NCBI GenBank assembly: GCA_012843025.1
Contig: DURT01000021.1
Coordinates: 1 to 35,680, forward strand
Direction: 5' to 3'
Source of the DNA: Tissierellia bacterium
GTDB lineage: Bacteria; Bacillota; Clostridia; Tissierellales; Sedimentibacteraceae
Length of the DNA: 35,680 bases
Positions 22,761 to 32,273 of this stretch are shown piece after piece. Each line of letters starts with the position of its first letter. Within the stretch, counting starts at the first letter, position 1. Position numbers and translations under genes: made by a program. The notes under the pieces were generated by a model that saw only the letters and a list, made by a program, of their open reading frames with translations, was not told where the DNA came from and ran no database searches.

Positions 22761-24100
22761 TAAAATGGCATTTTGAAGCCGCCGAAGCCACCTTTTTTCT
22801 TACCTGTTCCCATATTGGAGAATCTTTTCATCATTTTTCGCATTTCCTCATACTGCTTAAGCAATGCATTTACTCTTTGCACCGAGGTACCGCTTCCTGC
22901 AGCAATTCTTTTTCTCCTGCTGCCGTTAATTATCGAAGGATTCATTCTTTCCTTCTTAGTCATGGACTGAATTATGGCTTCTGTATAAACTAATTCTTTT
23001 TCATCAATTTTCAGTCCTTTTAGTTTTTTGCCTCCCATTCCTGGGATCATTTCAAGGAGCTCGTCTAGGGGGCCCATGTTTTTCATTTGCTGAAGCTGCG
23101 TTAAGAAATCTTCTAAATCAAAACTCTGGGTTTTTAATTTCTTTTGAAGCTCCAATGCTTGTTTTTCATTAAAGGCATCCTGAGCTTTTTCTATAATGGT
23201 AAGAACGTCTCCCATTCCTAAAATTCTTGATGCCATTCTGTCGGGATGGAATGTTTCTAACTGATCCATTTTTTCTCCCACAGACAGGAATTTTATGGGC
23301 TTATCTACAACCTTTCTTATGGAAAGGGCTGCTCCTCCTCTTGCATCACCATCAACTTTTGTAAGTATTACTCCTGTAATATCTAAGTAGGAATTGAAAG
23401 TTTCTGCAACTTTTACAGCATCCTGTCCTGTCATAGCATCTAAGAGTAACAGTATTTCTTGGGGTTTTACGGTATTTTTTATTTCAACTAACTCATCCAT
23501 TAAGTCTTCATCAATGTGAAGACGTCCAGCAGTATCTATAATTACAACATCATTTCCACTTTTTCTGGCATGATTCATTGCTTCCTTAGCTATAGTAACG
23601 GGGCTAACTTTATCACCCATTTCGAAAACAGGAACATCCACGCTTTTGCCTACTACCTGCAATTGTTTAATAGCTGCCGGTCTGTATATGTCACAGGCCA
23701 CTAAGAGTGGTCTCTTTCCATCCTTTTTTAACTTTCTTGCTAGTTTACCAGTGGCTGTGGTTTTTCCTGCACCCTGAAGTCCGCACATCATGAAGTAGGT
23801 TATATCATTAGAATTAAATTTAAGCTTACTTTCCCCTTCACCCATTATTCTGACTAATTCTTCATGGACTATTTTTACAACCTGCTGTCCAGGGGTCAAG
23901 CTTTCCATAACTTCAGAGCCTAAGGATCTTTCCTTTACACTTTTAATAAAGTCTTTAACAACTTTAAAGTTAACATCTGCCTCAAGAAGTGATAACCTGA
24001 CTTCACGCATGGCAGCATCGATATCTTTTTCCGTTAACTTTCCCTTACCTTTAAGTTTTTTTAATGTATTTTGAAGTTTATCAGATAAATTTTCAAACAT
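22760..24100 (-). CDS. ffh: Signal recognition particle protein Ffh (SRP54)
   Basis: Ffh binds the signal sequences of nascent membrane and secreted proteins and, with 4.5S/6S RNA, delivers them to FtsY. The 446-residue protein has the N domain helices (1-90), the G domain with GLQGAGKTTATGKLA (about residues 107-121), DTAGRLHIDEDL (about 190), TKVDGDARGGAALS (about 248) and the M domain from about 300. The M domain contains the RNA-binding RRKRIAAGSGTSVQRVNALL and a Met/Gly-rich tail. It is 5 bases after ylxM. Confidence 0.98.
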   Translation of the reverse strand: MFENLSDKLQNTLKKLKGKGKLTEKDIDAAMREVRLSLLEADVNFKVVKDFIKSVKERSLGSEVMESLTPGQQVVKIVHEELVRIMGEGESKLKFNSNDITYFMMCGLQGAGKTTATGKLARKLKKDGKRPLLVACDIYRPAAIKQLQVVGKSVDVPVFEMGDKVSPVTIAKEAMNHARKSGNDVVIIDTAGRLHIDEDLMDELVEIKNTVKPQEILLLLDAMTGQDAVKVAETFNSYLDITGVILTKVDGDARGGAALSIRKVVDKPIKFLSVGEKMDQLETFHPDRMASRILGMGDVLTIIEKAQDAFNEKQALELQKKLKTQSFDLEDFLTQLQQMKNMGPLDELLEMIPGMGGKKLKGLKIDEKELVYTEAIIQSMTKKERMNPSIINGSRRKRIAAGSGTSVQRVNALLKQYEEMRKMMKRFSNMGTGKKKGGFGGFKMPF

Positions 24101-24105
24101 TCCTT

Positions 24106-24453
24106 CTACCCTTCATTAATTATTTTACCGGCTTCTGACTTTATTTTTTCAACAATGTCTTTGTACTTACTATCATCTATAAGTGAAGCTAAATCAATTA
24201 TTTTTTCAGCTGAATTCATATATTTAACGTATTTCTCATAAAGTTTTATTTTATCCTCATATTTTAACAGGTTTTTCTCAGCTCTTTTTAAAGTGTCGTG
24301 AACCCCCTGCCTGCTTATGTTCATTTCTTCTGCAATTTCAGACAAACTGTAGTCTAAGTTATAGTAAAGGTCAATTACAGTAGCCTGATTGCTTCTTAGT
24401 AAATTTCCATAATAATCGTACAGGATACTATATATGAAGTTTTTTCCTGACAT
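24106..24453 (-). CDS. ylxM: YlxM, putative SRP-operon helix-turn-helix protein
   Basis: A 115-residue UPF0122 protein with a sigma-70 region 4-like helix-turn-helix: LDYSLSEIAEEMNISRQGVHDTLKRAEKNLLKYEDKI. It always sits before ffh in Firmicutes and is thought to modulate the SRP pathway; in streptococci it has been reported to interact with SRP components. I use the second ATG because GGGG lies six bases ahead; a first ATG two codons upstream would overlap the ribosome binding site. It is the first gene after a good promoter located between ftsY and ylxM. Confidence 0.92.
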   Translation of the reverse strand: MSGKNFIYSILYDYYGNLLRSNQATVIDLYYNLDYSLSEIAEEMNISRQGVHDTLKRAEKNLLKYEDKIKLYEKYVKYMNSAEKIIDLASLIDDSKYKDIVEKIKSEAGKIINEG

Positions 24454-24488
24454 ACCCATCCCCTGTAAAGTATTTTGCTTGACAGTGA

Positions 24489-24517
24489 ATTTTAACTTAT
24501 TTTTTTTGCTTTGTCAA
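24489..24517 (-). promoter_or_regulatory. Promoter of the ylxM-ffh transcript
   Basis: The minus strand has an exact TTGACA box and TAAAAT, 17 bases apart, about 35 bases before ylxM. It lets ylxM-ffh and downstream ribosomal genes be transcribed independently of smc-ftsY. Confidence 0.75.
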
Positions 24518-24533
24518 TAGTTTTTTTTATTTT

Positions 24534-25454
24534 TTATTCAAATATGGCATCCACAAAATCCTGGGCGTTGAAATCCTGTAAATCGTCTATTTTTTCTCCC
24601 ACTCCCACATACTTGATGGGTATTTTCAATTCATTTACTATGGGGAAGGCAATACCTCCCTTGGCTGTTCCGTCTAATTTAGTTAAAATCAACCCGTTGA
24701 TATTACATGCTTCCTTAAATAGTTTGGCTTGAACTATACCGTTTTGACCAGTAGTTGCATCTATTACCAGGTATACGTCAATGTGGGCTTCACTAAATTC
24801 TTTGTCTAATATTTTAAAGATTTTACTTAATTCATTCATAAGGTTTTTCTTATTGTGAAGTCTTCCTGCAGTATCACATATTAAAATATCAGCTTTTCTT
24901 GCCTTGGTAGCCTGTATGGCATCAAAGACTACCGCCCCCGGATCTGAGCCCTGTTCTGAAGCAACTATATCTACTCCAGCCTTATTGCACCATTCCTTAA
25001 GCTGTTCCACTGCTGCAGCCCTGAATGTATCTGCAGCAGCTACGATTACTTTGTTGCCTGCCTGCTTTAATCTATAGGATATTTTTCCGATGGAAGTGGT
25101 TTTTCCCACTCCGTTTACTCCAACAATTAATATAACTCTTTGCTTGTCTGTTACTTCCGGTACCTGATGTTCCTCCAATATATTTACCAGGTACTCCTTA
25201 ATTACATTTTTTATTTCCAGGGTATCTTCTAATTTTCTTTTTTTAGTTTCTTCCTTGATATAATCGATAATGTCCATGGTTGTTTCCACACCCATGTCAG
25301 AAGTAATTAGTATTTCTTCCAATTCGTCTAAAAAGTCATCGTCTATTTTTTTATACTGAAAAATAATACCTTCAATTTGTTCAGTTAAATTTTTCTTTGT
25401 TTTGGCCAAACCTTCCTTTAATTTAGCAAAGAAGCCTTTTTTTCCGTTATTCAT
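24534..25454 (-). CDS. ftsY: Signal recognition particle receptor FtsY
   Basis: FtsY is the membrane-bound GTPase that receives the ribosome-SRP complex. The 306-residue form is short: it has the amphipathic lipid-binding N-terminus ([19 protein letters not shown]) but no long acidic A domain, as is usual in Firmicutes. Motifs are [14 protein letters not shown] (G1, about residue 110), [16 protein letters not shown] (G3, about 197) and [13 protein letters not shown] (G4, about 257). It lies 69 bases after smc. Confidence 0.98.
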   Translation of the reverse strand: MNNGKKGFFAKLKEGLAKTKKNLTEQIEGIIFQYKKIDDDFLDELEEILITSDMGVETTMDIIDYIKEETKKRKLEDTLEIKNVIKEYLVNILEEHQVPEVTDKQRVILIVGVNGVGKTTSIGKISYRLKQAGNKVIVAAADTFRAAAVEQLKEWCNKAGVDIVASEQGSDPGAVVFDAIQATKARKADILICDTAGRLHNKKNLMNELSKIFKILDKEFSEAHIDVYLVIDATTGQNGIVQAKLFKEACNINGLILTKLDGTAKGGIAFPIVNELKIPIKYVGVGEKIDDLQDFNAQDFVDAIFE

Positions 25455-25509
25455 ATTTTCCTCCGTATTTCAGTTAGTGTCTTACTCCTCAAGTTACATT
25501 GTTTAATAC

Positions 25510-25528
25510 TATAGGGACAATCCCTATA
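25510..25528 (-). other. Hairpin overlapping the smc stop codon
   Basis: TATAGGGA and TCCCTATA form a perfect 8-base stem with a 3-base loop. It includes the TAG stop codon. There is no U-tract after it, so it is more likely an mRNA processing or stabilising structure than a terminator. Confidence 0.4.
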
Positions 25529-28500
25529 AATTGTTTTGTATTGCATCTGCTAGTTTCAATGAAACTAATTTTGTAACTCCCTTTTCTTCCATGGTAGCAC
25601 CGTACAAGGTGTCTGCATACTCCATGGTTCCCTTTCTATGGGTTATTACAATAAACTGTATTTCCTTTGAAAACTCTCTTAAGTATTGAGAGAATCGGTA
25701 AATATTTAAATCATCAAGGGCAGCTTCAATTTCATCCAACACGCAGAAAGGTGTAGGTTTTGTTTTAAGGATTGAAAACAATAAGGCAATTGCCGTAAGT
25801 GCCTTTTCTCCACCAGATAATAGAGAAATTTTGCTCAGTTTTTTTCCAGGTGGCTGCACTGCAATTTCTATATTGCTGTTTAAAGCATCTCCTTCATTTT
25901 CTAAGTAAATATCTCCCTTTCCGCCGTTGAAAAGTTTCTTAAATACTTCGCTGAATTGCTCCCTTATATATGCAAATTCCTCAAGGAATTTTTTCTTCAT
26001 CTGATCTTCCAATTGTTGAATTATTTCATTCAATTGGTCAATTCCATTTATGAGGTCTGTCTTTTGTTTCGTTAAAAAATCATATCTTTCCTTTACTTCT
26101 TTGTATTCTTCAATTGAATCTATATTAACATTTCCTAAATCTTTTATGGCTTGTTTAAATAATTTCACTTCATTGTAAAGTTTAGTTGCGCTTATACTTT
26201 CGTCCTTATATTTCAATGCCATAGCATAATTTAATTCATAGTCTTCCCACAGTTTAGCAGAAATATCTTCTATTTTGGAACTTTCTCTCTCAATTTTGAC
26301 GTTTAATTTATTTTCTTCATCTAATATTTCAGTTATTGATTTGTTGGTAGTATTTATTTTATTCTGATAATCATAAATTTCATTTTGGAAAGTTGTTAAG
26401 TTTTCTTTTTCTTTAAAATAGTTTTCCTTTAATATTTTAATTTCTTCTGTTAAAGACTGTGATTTTCCTTCATATTCTATAATCGCTTCCTCTGCTGCCT
26501 TTATTTCATCCTGAATGTGGGACAGACTTTCCTCCTTCTGTAGCTTAGAATTATTGTTTCTTTCAATTTCTAATAGAAGGTTGTTTAATTTTTCTTCCGT
26601 AAGCTTGATATTTTGCATACCTTCAGAAAGGGCATCCCTTTGCTTCAGTATGGTATTGGCGTATTCATCATACTTTAATTTATTGGCATCATTTTGGGAT
26701 ATGGCTATTTCAATATTTCTTTCTTTTTCTAAAATAGCTTCCTTTAATTTTTCAGTAGAAGAATTTATCTTATTAAGTTCTTCTATATAATTATCTCTTT
26801 CCCCTTCAATAAACTTTATTTCTTCTCTGTATTTATTTATAGCAGCAGCAGTTTTTTCATTCTGTTCTAACAACATTTTTATTTTCGAACTATTGGTTTC
26901 AAGGAAATTTTGTTTTTCGTTTATTAAAGTTCTTATTTCTTCCATTGTCCTGATATAGTCCTTAATGCTGCTTATTAACAGGTTTAAATCCGAAGTTTTA
27001 TCTTCTAAGCTTAGGGAGGTTTTTTTGAAAAGAGCTTTAAGTTCTTCAATTTCTCTTTTTCTACCTAAAAGGTTCTGGTTACTGCTTATATAACCACCGG
27101 TTACGGAACCTCCTAGATTTATTACTTCCCCTTGTAAAGTTACAATTTTTACGGTTCCAAATTTTTTAGATATTTTAAAACCATTATTAAGGTTGTCCAC
27201 AATTATTATTCTTCCTAAAAGGTTTTTAATTACCTTTTCATACTTGGGGTCTGTAGTAACTAATTTGTCTGCTGTATCTATTACACACTTTTCATTTAAT
27301 ATTTCCCTTTCAGCACTGGTTAAAGTTCTTTCCTGAAGTATGTTAATAGGAAGAAATGTTACCCTTCCGATTCTATTTTTCTTTAAATATTCTATTATTT
27401 CTTCTGCTTCTCTGTCAGTTTGAACTATTATGTTCTGTATTGCAGAACCCAAGGCTATTTCAATAGCTCTTTCATACTCTTTTTCCGTCTTTATAACATC
27501 GGCAACAGTACCTAGTATGGATTTCTTCAGCAATGGTTCCTTTTCTCTGTTGTTCATTAATACTTTTACACTTTTATAGTAACCTTCGTAATAGGCTTCC
27601 ATATTGGAAAGTATGTTTATTTTTGACCTTGCACTGCTTAGCTGTTCATTAAGTTTTGATATTTCCCCTCTTAAGGATTCTTCCTTCTTTTCAGCAACAT
27701 TTAGCTCTTCTTTTAACTTGTTTAATTCAAACTTATTTTGTGTAACCAGGGTTTCTGTTTTTTCTTGTTCTTCTTTAAGAAGATTGATGGTTTCTGATCT
27801 TTCTTCCTTTTCTGATTCCTCGGCTTCAATTTCTTCTAGTAGATGGTGGATCCTGTCCTCATGGTTAATTATTAATGATTCAATAGTTTTTTGATCAGAG
27901 TTATTTTTGTTAATTTCCTTGTGTAGTTCAAATAAATAATTTTTCTCTTCTTCTATTTTATGAACAAGCTCATCTATTTCTGTTTTATATCCCTTTATTT
28001 CTTCATTCATTAACTGAAATTTTTCTCTGTGGGATTCATAAGTTTCTTGTAAACTTTCTTTTTCTTTAATAAGGATTTGCTTTTTTTCATCCAATTCCTT
28101 ATTTCTGTTTTCTATAGCAGTGATTTCATCCTTTATACTTTCAATATTTGAGACATAAAGATGTTTTTTCTCTTTATAAACCTGGCATAATCTTTCATAA
28201 TTTTCTGATTCCTTGTTTTTTGAATTTAATAATTCTTCAAATTCATTGACTTTAACTTGTACTTCATTTATTTTTTCTTTAAGAGATTCAATCAATGAAG
28301 AATAGTTATCTCTTTTTTTCTGCAGGTTTATTTTTTGTTCCAAGGAAACATTTCTTTGATTTTCAAGGGCTTTTAGCTGCTGACTGTGTTTTTCATATTC
28401 ACGGGTCAAATAATTAAGCTCATATTTTTTCAGCTTGTCCCTTAATTCAATATATTTTTTTGCTTTTTCACTTTGTTCCCGTAAAGGCTCAATTCTGTCC

Positions 28501-29096
28501 TTGAGCTCAAATATTATATCTTCGACCCTTTCTAAGTTGTTTTTAGTTTTTTCAAGTTTTCTTTCAGATTCTTCTTTTTTGACTTTATATTTAACTATTC
28601 CTGATGCTTCCTCAAATACCTGTCGCCTTACTTCCGAATTAGGGCTAAGAATATCTTCCACCCTGCCCTGTCCTATAAAGGAATAGCCTTCTCTGCCTAT
28701 TCCTGTATCCATGAAGAGTTCTTTAATATCTTTCAGCCTGCAAGGCTGTTTATTTATATAGTATTCGCTCTCACCTGTTTTATATAGTTTTCTGCTAATA
28801 CTTACTTCTTTGTATTCTAGGGGAATATCTCCCGATTCATTGTCAAATAAAAGTCTTACTTCTGCAAAGCCAAGAGGGAGACGCTTTTCCGTTCCTGCAA
28901 ATATTACATCGTCCATTTTGCCTCCTCGGAGGCTCTTGGCACTTTGCTCTCCCAAGACCCATTTAATAGCATCGGAAATATTGCTTTTCCCGCTGCCGTT
29001 AGGACCTACTATGGCTGTAATACCTTTTTCTACTTCTATTTCTGTTTTTTCTGCAAATGATTTAAATCCGTTAACATATATCTTTTTTAAATACAT
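25524..29096 (-). CDS. smc: Chromosome segregation/condensation protein SMC
   Basis: SMC forms the ring-shaped condensin with ScpA and ScpB that organises the chromosome. The 1190-residue protein contains Walker A GPNGSGKSN (residues 31-39), a Q-loop at GYSFIGQGRVEDIL (about 140), two long coiled coils, a hinge at about 515-675 (with GGSVTGGY at its end), the signature LLSGGEKALTAIALLF near 1092 and Walker B FCVLDEIEAALDD near 1118. The length is normal. It overlaps the radical SAM gene by 10 bases. Confidence 0.98.
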   Translation of the reverse strand: MYLKKIYVNGFKSFAEKTEIEVEKGITAIVGPNGSGKSNISDAIKWVLGEQSAKSLRGGKMDDVIFAGTEKRLPLGFAEVRLLFDNESGDIPLEYKEVSISRKLYKTGESEYYINKQPCRLKDIKELFMDTGIGREGYSFIGQGRVEDILSPNSEVRRQVFEEASGIVKYKVKKEESERKLEKTKNNLERVEDIIFELKDRIEPLREQSEKAKKYIELRDKLKKYELNYLTREYEKHSQQLKALENQRNVSLEQKINLQKKRDNYSSLIESLKEKINEVQVKVNEFEELLNSKNKESENYERLCQVYKEKKHLYVSNIESIKDEITAIENRNKELDEKKQILIKEKESLQETYESHREKFQLMNEEIKGYKTEIDELVHKIEEEKNYLFELHKEINKNNSDQKTIESLIINHEDRIHHLLEEIEAEESEKEERSETINLLKEEQEKTETLVTQNKFELNKLKEELNVAEKKEESLRGEISKLNEQLSSARSKINILSNMEAYYEGYYKSVKVLMNNREKEPLLKKSILGTVADVIKTEKEYERAIEIALGSAIQNIIVQTDREAEEIIEYLKKNRIGRVTFLPINILQERTLTSAEREILNEKCVIDTADKLVTTDPKYEKVIKNLLGRIIIVDNLNNGFKISKKFGTVKIVTLQGEVINLGGSVTGGYISSNQNLLGRKREIEELKALFKKTSLSLEDKTSDLNLLISSIKDYIRTMEEIRTLINEKQNFLETNSSKIKMLLEQNEKTAAAINKYREEIKFIEGERDNYIEELNKINSSTEKLKEAILEKERNIEIAISQNDANKLKYDEYANTILKQRDALSEGMQNIKLTEEKLNNLLLEIERNNNSKLQKEESLSHIQDEIKAAEEAIIEYEGKSQSLTEEIKILKENYFKEKENLTTFQNEIYDYQNKINTTNKSITEILDEENKLNVKIERESSKIEDISAKLWEDYELNYAMALKYKDESISATKLYNEVKLFKQAIKDLGNVNIDSIEEYKEVKERYDFLTKQKTDLINGIDQLNEIIQQLEDQMKKKFLEEFAYIREQFSEVFKKLFNGGKGDIYLENEGDALNSNIEIAVQPPGKKLSKISLLSGGEKALTAIALLFSILKTKPTPFCVLDEIEAALDDLNIYRFSQYLREFSKEIQFIVITHRKGTMEYADTLYGATMEEKGVTKLVSLKLADAIQNNL

Positions 29097-30169
29097 AAAT
29101 CCCCCTGCATTTTCAGATAGTTTTGAAATATTTCATTCTGTTCAAAACTGCATAATACCTTGTTCTGGTGGGATATTTCAATTATATCCTTTTTAGTATT
29201 TTTAAATACTATTTGCTTAATTCCGAAAATTTCTTTCAGTTTAATTATATTAGCTTTCTTCTGACCTGAAATGTAGCTTATGAGATTGTCCTTAGCGGTG
29301 ATTACAATATTTTTATTCCTTAGCTCCATTCCTTTCAGCTTATATATTAGGGTATTTAAATAAAGTTTTTCCTCCACCAACTGTCTGAAGGCAGGATGAA
29401 AGGGACCTGCCACAACATCTTCTCCTTCGTTAATGGTGTCAGAGTTCTGTAATCCTATTCTAATTACTTTAATATTGTTGAGCCTGTAAAGACTGTAAAT
29501 ATATGCAGATCTATCTACAGCTTCCATTAAAGTTAGGGGTTTATAGATTCCCTTTTCATACATGTAGCAAAGCTCTGTATCCTTTATAATTAGAGTGGGA
29601 TAAATTCTTACTATATCTGGTTTCAGGGCAATGGAATCTATACAGGTTTGTATATCTTTGTCCCTGGTGCTTCCTGGAAGCCCCGGCATTATTTGATGCC
29701 CTAAAACAAAACCATATTTCTTAATAAGGGCGCTTGCATATAGAGAATCTTCCCTTGTATGGCCTCTATTGGACAGTTTTAGAACTTCATCATCCAAGCT
29801 TTGAATACCTAATTCAATTATATCCATTCCATAGTGTTTTTGCAGTTGTAAAATTTCGTCATTTATTGCATCTGGCCTGGTAGAACACCTTATACTGTGG
29901 ACTATTCCTAAATCTTTATAGTATTTGGCAACTTTTAAAAGCTCTGTTTGAAGTTCAAGGTCTATTGCAGTAAATGAGCCTCCAAAAAATGCAATTTCAG
30001 TATAGGTGTTTTCTATGGTTTTTATATATTTTTCAACTATACTTTGTACATATTCTCCCCTAACCTCAATATTAGTCTTGCCTGTTATTTTCCTTTGATT
30101 ACAAAATACACAGTCATTAGGACAACCTACATGAGGTACAAAAATTGGAATTATTTTAATTTTATCCAT
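29087..30169 (-). CDS. Elp3-like radical SAM protein
   Basis: A 360-residue radical SAM enzyme. The cluster motif is the CxxxCxxC in VGCPNDCVFCNQ (cysteines at about residues 15, 19 and 22). Then come AFFGGSFTAI, SIRCSTRPDAI, DIIELGIQSLDDEVLKLSNRGHT and LGHQIMPGLPGSTRDKD, which match the Elp3 radical SAM core. The acetyltransferase domain of true Elp3 is missing; the last 100 residues differ and have no motif I know. The gene overlaps rnc by 8 bases and smc by 10, and this placement recurs in clostridia, which suggests an RNA-related role, perhaps tRNA or rRNA modification. The substrate is not known. Confidence 0.88.
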   Translation of the reverse strand: MDKIKIIPIFVPHVGCPNDCVFCNQRKITGKTNIEVRGEYVQSIVEKYIKTIENTYTEIAFFGGSFTAIDLELQTELLKVAKYYKDLGIVHSIRCSTRPDAINDEILQLQKHYGMDIIELGIQSLDDEVLKLSNRGHTREDSLYASALIKKYGFVLGHQIMPGLPGSTRDKDIQTCIDSIALKPDIVRIYPTLIIKDTELCYMYEKGIYKPLTLMEAVDRSAYIYSLYRLNNIKVIRIGLQNSDTINEGEDVVAGPFHPAFRQLVEEKLYLNTLIYKLKGMELRNKNIVITAKDNLISYISGQKKANIIKLKEIFGIKQIVFKNTKKDIIEISHQNKVLCSFEQNEIFQNYLKMQGDLCI

Positions 30170-30863
30170 TTAACTGACCTTCCGCAAAAAGGGCGGCTTT
30201 TGCCGCATCTTGTTCAGCAATTTTCTTGCTCTTTCCTACACCCTTGCCTACAACCTTTTTGTTCACAACTACATTTACATGGAACATCTTTTCGTGGTCA
30301 GGACCTTCCTCCTTGGTTACAATGTATCTAATTTTACAGTTTTGATTTTTGCTCTGATAGTATTCCTGTAAGAATGACTTATAGTCTGTAACAATTTTAC
30401 CTTTTACTGCAAGTTTAATATATTCTTTCAGGTTATCCAAGACGAATTTCTCTGCTTCTTTATATCCTCCGTCTAAATAAATAGCTGCTATAATTGCTTC
30501 TACAGCATCTGCCAATATGGATTTTCTGTGTCTTCCTCCGGAAGCTTCTTCCCCCTTGCCTAAGAGGAGGTATTTTCCTAATTTTAAATTTGTTGCCACT
30601 AAGTTTAATGTATCTTCGCAAACTACCTGGGCTCTTAACTTAGTTAAATCACCTTCCGGGTAATTGGGAAATTTATCAAAAATATAGCGGCTTACAACTA
30701 AACCTAAAACCGCATCTCCTAAAAATTCCAGTCTTTCGTTGTTTGTTTTGCCATTTACCTTGTCTTCATTGGAATATGAACTGTGAGTCAGTGCTATTTC
30801 TAAAATTCTTTTATTACTGAACCTGTAATTTATTATTCTTTCCAATTCCCTTATCTTATCCAT
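30162..30863 (-). CDS. rnc: Ribonuclease III
   Basis: RNase III cuts double-stranded RNA and matures ribosomal RNA and scRNA. In the 233-residue protein the catalytic signature is NERLEFLGDAVLGLVVS (about residues 41-57), followed by EGDLTKLRAQVV and the second acidic set in ILADAVEAIIAAIYLDGG (about 115-132). The C-terminal double-stranded RNA-binding domain (about 160-230) ends with GKSKKIAEQDAAKAAL. All metal ligands appear present. CCGGAGGAAAAT precedes the ATG. Confidence 0.97.
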   Translation of the reverse strand: MDKIRELERIINYRFSNKRILEIALTHSSYSNEDKVNGKTNNERLEFLGDAVLGLVVSRYIFDKFPNYPEGDLTKLRAQVVCEDTLNLVATNLKLGKYLLLGKGEEASGGRHRKSILADAVEAIIAAIYLDGGYKEAEKFVLDNLKEYIKLAVKGKIVTDYKSFLQEYYQSKNQNCKIRYIVTKEEGPDHEKMFHVNVVVNKKVVGKGVGKSKKIAEQDAAKAALFAEGQLNG

Positions 30864-30893
30864 ATTTTCCTCCGGTATAATTGCTTATTACTA

Positions 30894-30910
30894 TAATGAA
30901 GTCTTCATTA
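30894..30910. promoter_or_regulatory. Perfect 17-base palindrome upstream of rnc
   Basis: TAATGAAG and CTTCATTA are perfect inverted copies around a single central base, about 30 bases before the rnc start. It is not followed by T residues. It may be a repressor site or a structure in the rnc leader; RNase III leaders often contain hairpins for self-cleavage, but this stem is short for that. Confidence 0.4.
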
Positions 30911-30943
30911 AATTAATAAACAATTATATTATGATGTATATAT

Positions 30944-30983
30944 GGGGACATTCCCTTAGTTCATCTATGGTAGAAATGTCCCC
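30944..30983. repeat. GGGGACATT palindromic element between acpP and rnc
   Basis: GGGGACATT (30944-30952) and AATGTCCCC (30975-30983) are perfect inverted arms separated by 22 bases. The same arm sequence recurs imperfectly at 20430-20464 and 22649-22696. No U-tract is present. It fills much of the 147-base gap between acpP and rnc. Confidence 0.6.
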
Positions 30984-31010
30984 GAATATTCCTATTATTG
31001 GTGTATCCCC

Positions 31011-31238
31011 TTATAAATTAATTTCTTCCAAATAGTTAACAATATCACCTACTGTTTCTATTTTTTCAATACTTTCATCATCAACTTCAATATCAAATTC
31101 GTCTTCGATAGCCATTACCAGTTCAAATAAGGTTATTGAATCTGCTTCCAAATCATCGGCAAAAGATGTATCCATAGTAATATCTTCTGGATCCACTCCA
31201 ACCTTTTCAGCCACTATTTCTCTGATTTTTTCAAACAA
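31011..31238 (-). CDS. acpP: Acyl carrier protein
   Basis: The 75-residue acidic protein carries growing acyl chains in fatty acid synthesis. The phosphopantetheine attachment site is Ser34 in [20 protein letters not shown]; the residues after the serine are IT rather than the usual LD, a mild variation. The ending [13 protein letters not shown] is typical. It follows plsX by five bases, so acyl-ACP supply and PlsX, which uses acyl-ACP, are made together. fabD, fabG and fapR, which flank this pair in Bacillus, are absent from the window. Confidence 0.96.
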   Translation of the reverse strand: MFEKIREIVAEKVGVDPEDITMDTSFADDLEADSITLFELVMAIEDEFDIEVDDESIEKIETVGDIVNYLEEINL

Positions 31239-31243
31239 AGCCT

Positions 31244-32242
31244 TTACCTCCTAATTATACTTTCTTCGATTAATTTATTTACATTGCTTTCATAAATAAT
31301 TTTTCCCTGGCGAATTGCATTCTTTATTGCTTTTTCATCTGAACTGCCATGGGCTTTTATTACAGGGGCCTTTACTCCTAAAAATGGTGCTCCCCCATGT
31401 TCTGAGTAATCAAATTTATTTTTGAAGTTTTTAAGAGCCGGCTTAATTAATGCCCCTCCTAATTTCGATAGGGTACTTGACATTAGCTCAGCTTTTAAGC
31501 CCTTCATTATCTCTGCCACGGTACCTTCCAAAGTTTTAAGTAGTATGTTTCCTACGAAGCCATCACACACTATTATATGAGCCTTTCCCTTGAGTATATC
31601 TCTGGCTTCAATATTGCCTATAAAATTAATATCCAATTTGGAATTTTCCAGCAATTCGTAGGTTTCCACAGTTAACCTATCACCCTTAGCTTTTTCAGTA
31701 CCAATATTGGCTAAGGCTATTTTAGGAGATTCAATATTCATTACTTTTTTAAGGTAAATATCTCCCATTATTGCAAAATCATACAAGAATTCAGGTTTTG
31801 AATCTACATTGGCACCAGAATCAATCAACAGGGTAAATCCACCGTACATATTGGGTATTAAGGAACCTATGGCAGGCCTTTCAATTCCTGAAATTCTACC
31901 TATAAGAAGTGTAGCCCCACTTAGTATAGCCCCGGTACTTCCTGCAGATACAAGGGCATCTGCTTCCTTGTTTTTTACTGCATTCAAAGCTTTAACCAGG
32001 GATGAATCTTTCTTACGTCTTATAGCAAGAACTGGTTTGTCATCATTAGTTATTACTTCTTCTGCATTAAGAATTTCAATGTTATTAAAGTTGGATGTAT
32101 TTTCTTCTAATATTTTTTTAATTACATTTTCTTTACCGGTAAGAATAATGTTTACATTGTATTCATCTCTTGCCTGTATACTTCCTTTTACCACTGCAAG
32201 GGGTGCATTGTCTCCACCCATGGCATCAACTACAATTTTCAT
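31244..32242 (-). CDS. plsX: Phosphate acyltransferase PlsX
   Basis: PlsX converts acyl-ACP and phosphate to acyl-phosphate, the first committed step toward phosphatidic acid in most Firmicutes. The 332-residue protein starts [19 protein letters not shown], and shows [20 protein letters not shown] (about residue 97), [19 protein letters not shown] (about 140), [11 protein letters not shown] (about 180) and [12 protein letters not shown]. The ATG is preceded by AGAGG at five bases; a GTG two codons upstream overlaps that site and is rejected. It is the first gene after a terminator and its own promoter. Confidence 0.97.
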   Translation of the reverse strand: MKIVVDAMGGDNAPLAVVKGSIQARDEYNVNIILTGKENVIKKILEENTSNFNNIEILNAEEVITNDDKPVLAIRRKKDSSLVKALNAVKNKEADALVSAGSTGAILSGATLLIGRISGIERPAIGSLIPNMYGGFTLLIDSGANVDSKPEFLYDFAIMGDIYLKKVMNIESPKIALANIGTEKAKGDRLTVETYELLENSKLDINFIGNIEARDILKGKAHIIVCDGFVGNILLKTLEGTVAEIMKGLKAELMSSTLSKLGGALIKPALKNFKNKFDYSEHGGAPFLGVKAPVIKAHGSSDEKAIKNAIRQGKIIYESNVNKLIEESIIRR

Positions 32243-32273
32243 ATCCACCTCTACTTCTATGTACTCATAGATT

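Noticed and set aside
24500-24533. A terminator after ftsY
   Set aside because: There are A/T runs but no stem; the segment is better explained as the ylxM promoter region.
28810-29196. Plus-strand open frame of 128 codons opposite the smc start
   Set aside because: It mirrors the SMC Walker A region; no ribosome binding site or known domain.
31809-32270. Plus-strand open frame of 153 codons opposite plsX
   Set aside because: Shadow of plsX in a region of strong codon bias; no family resemblance and no promoter.
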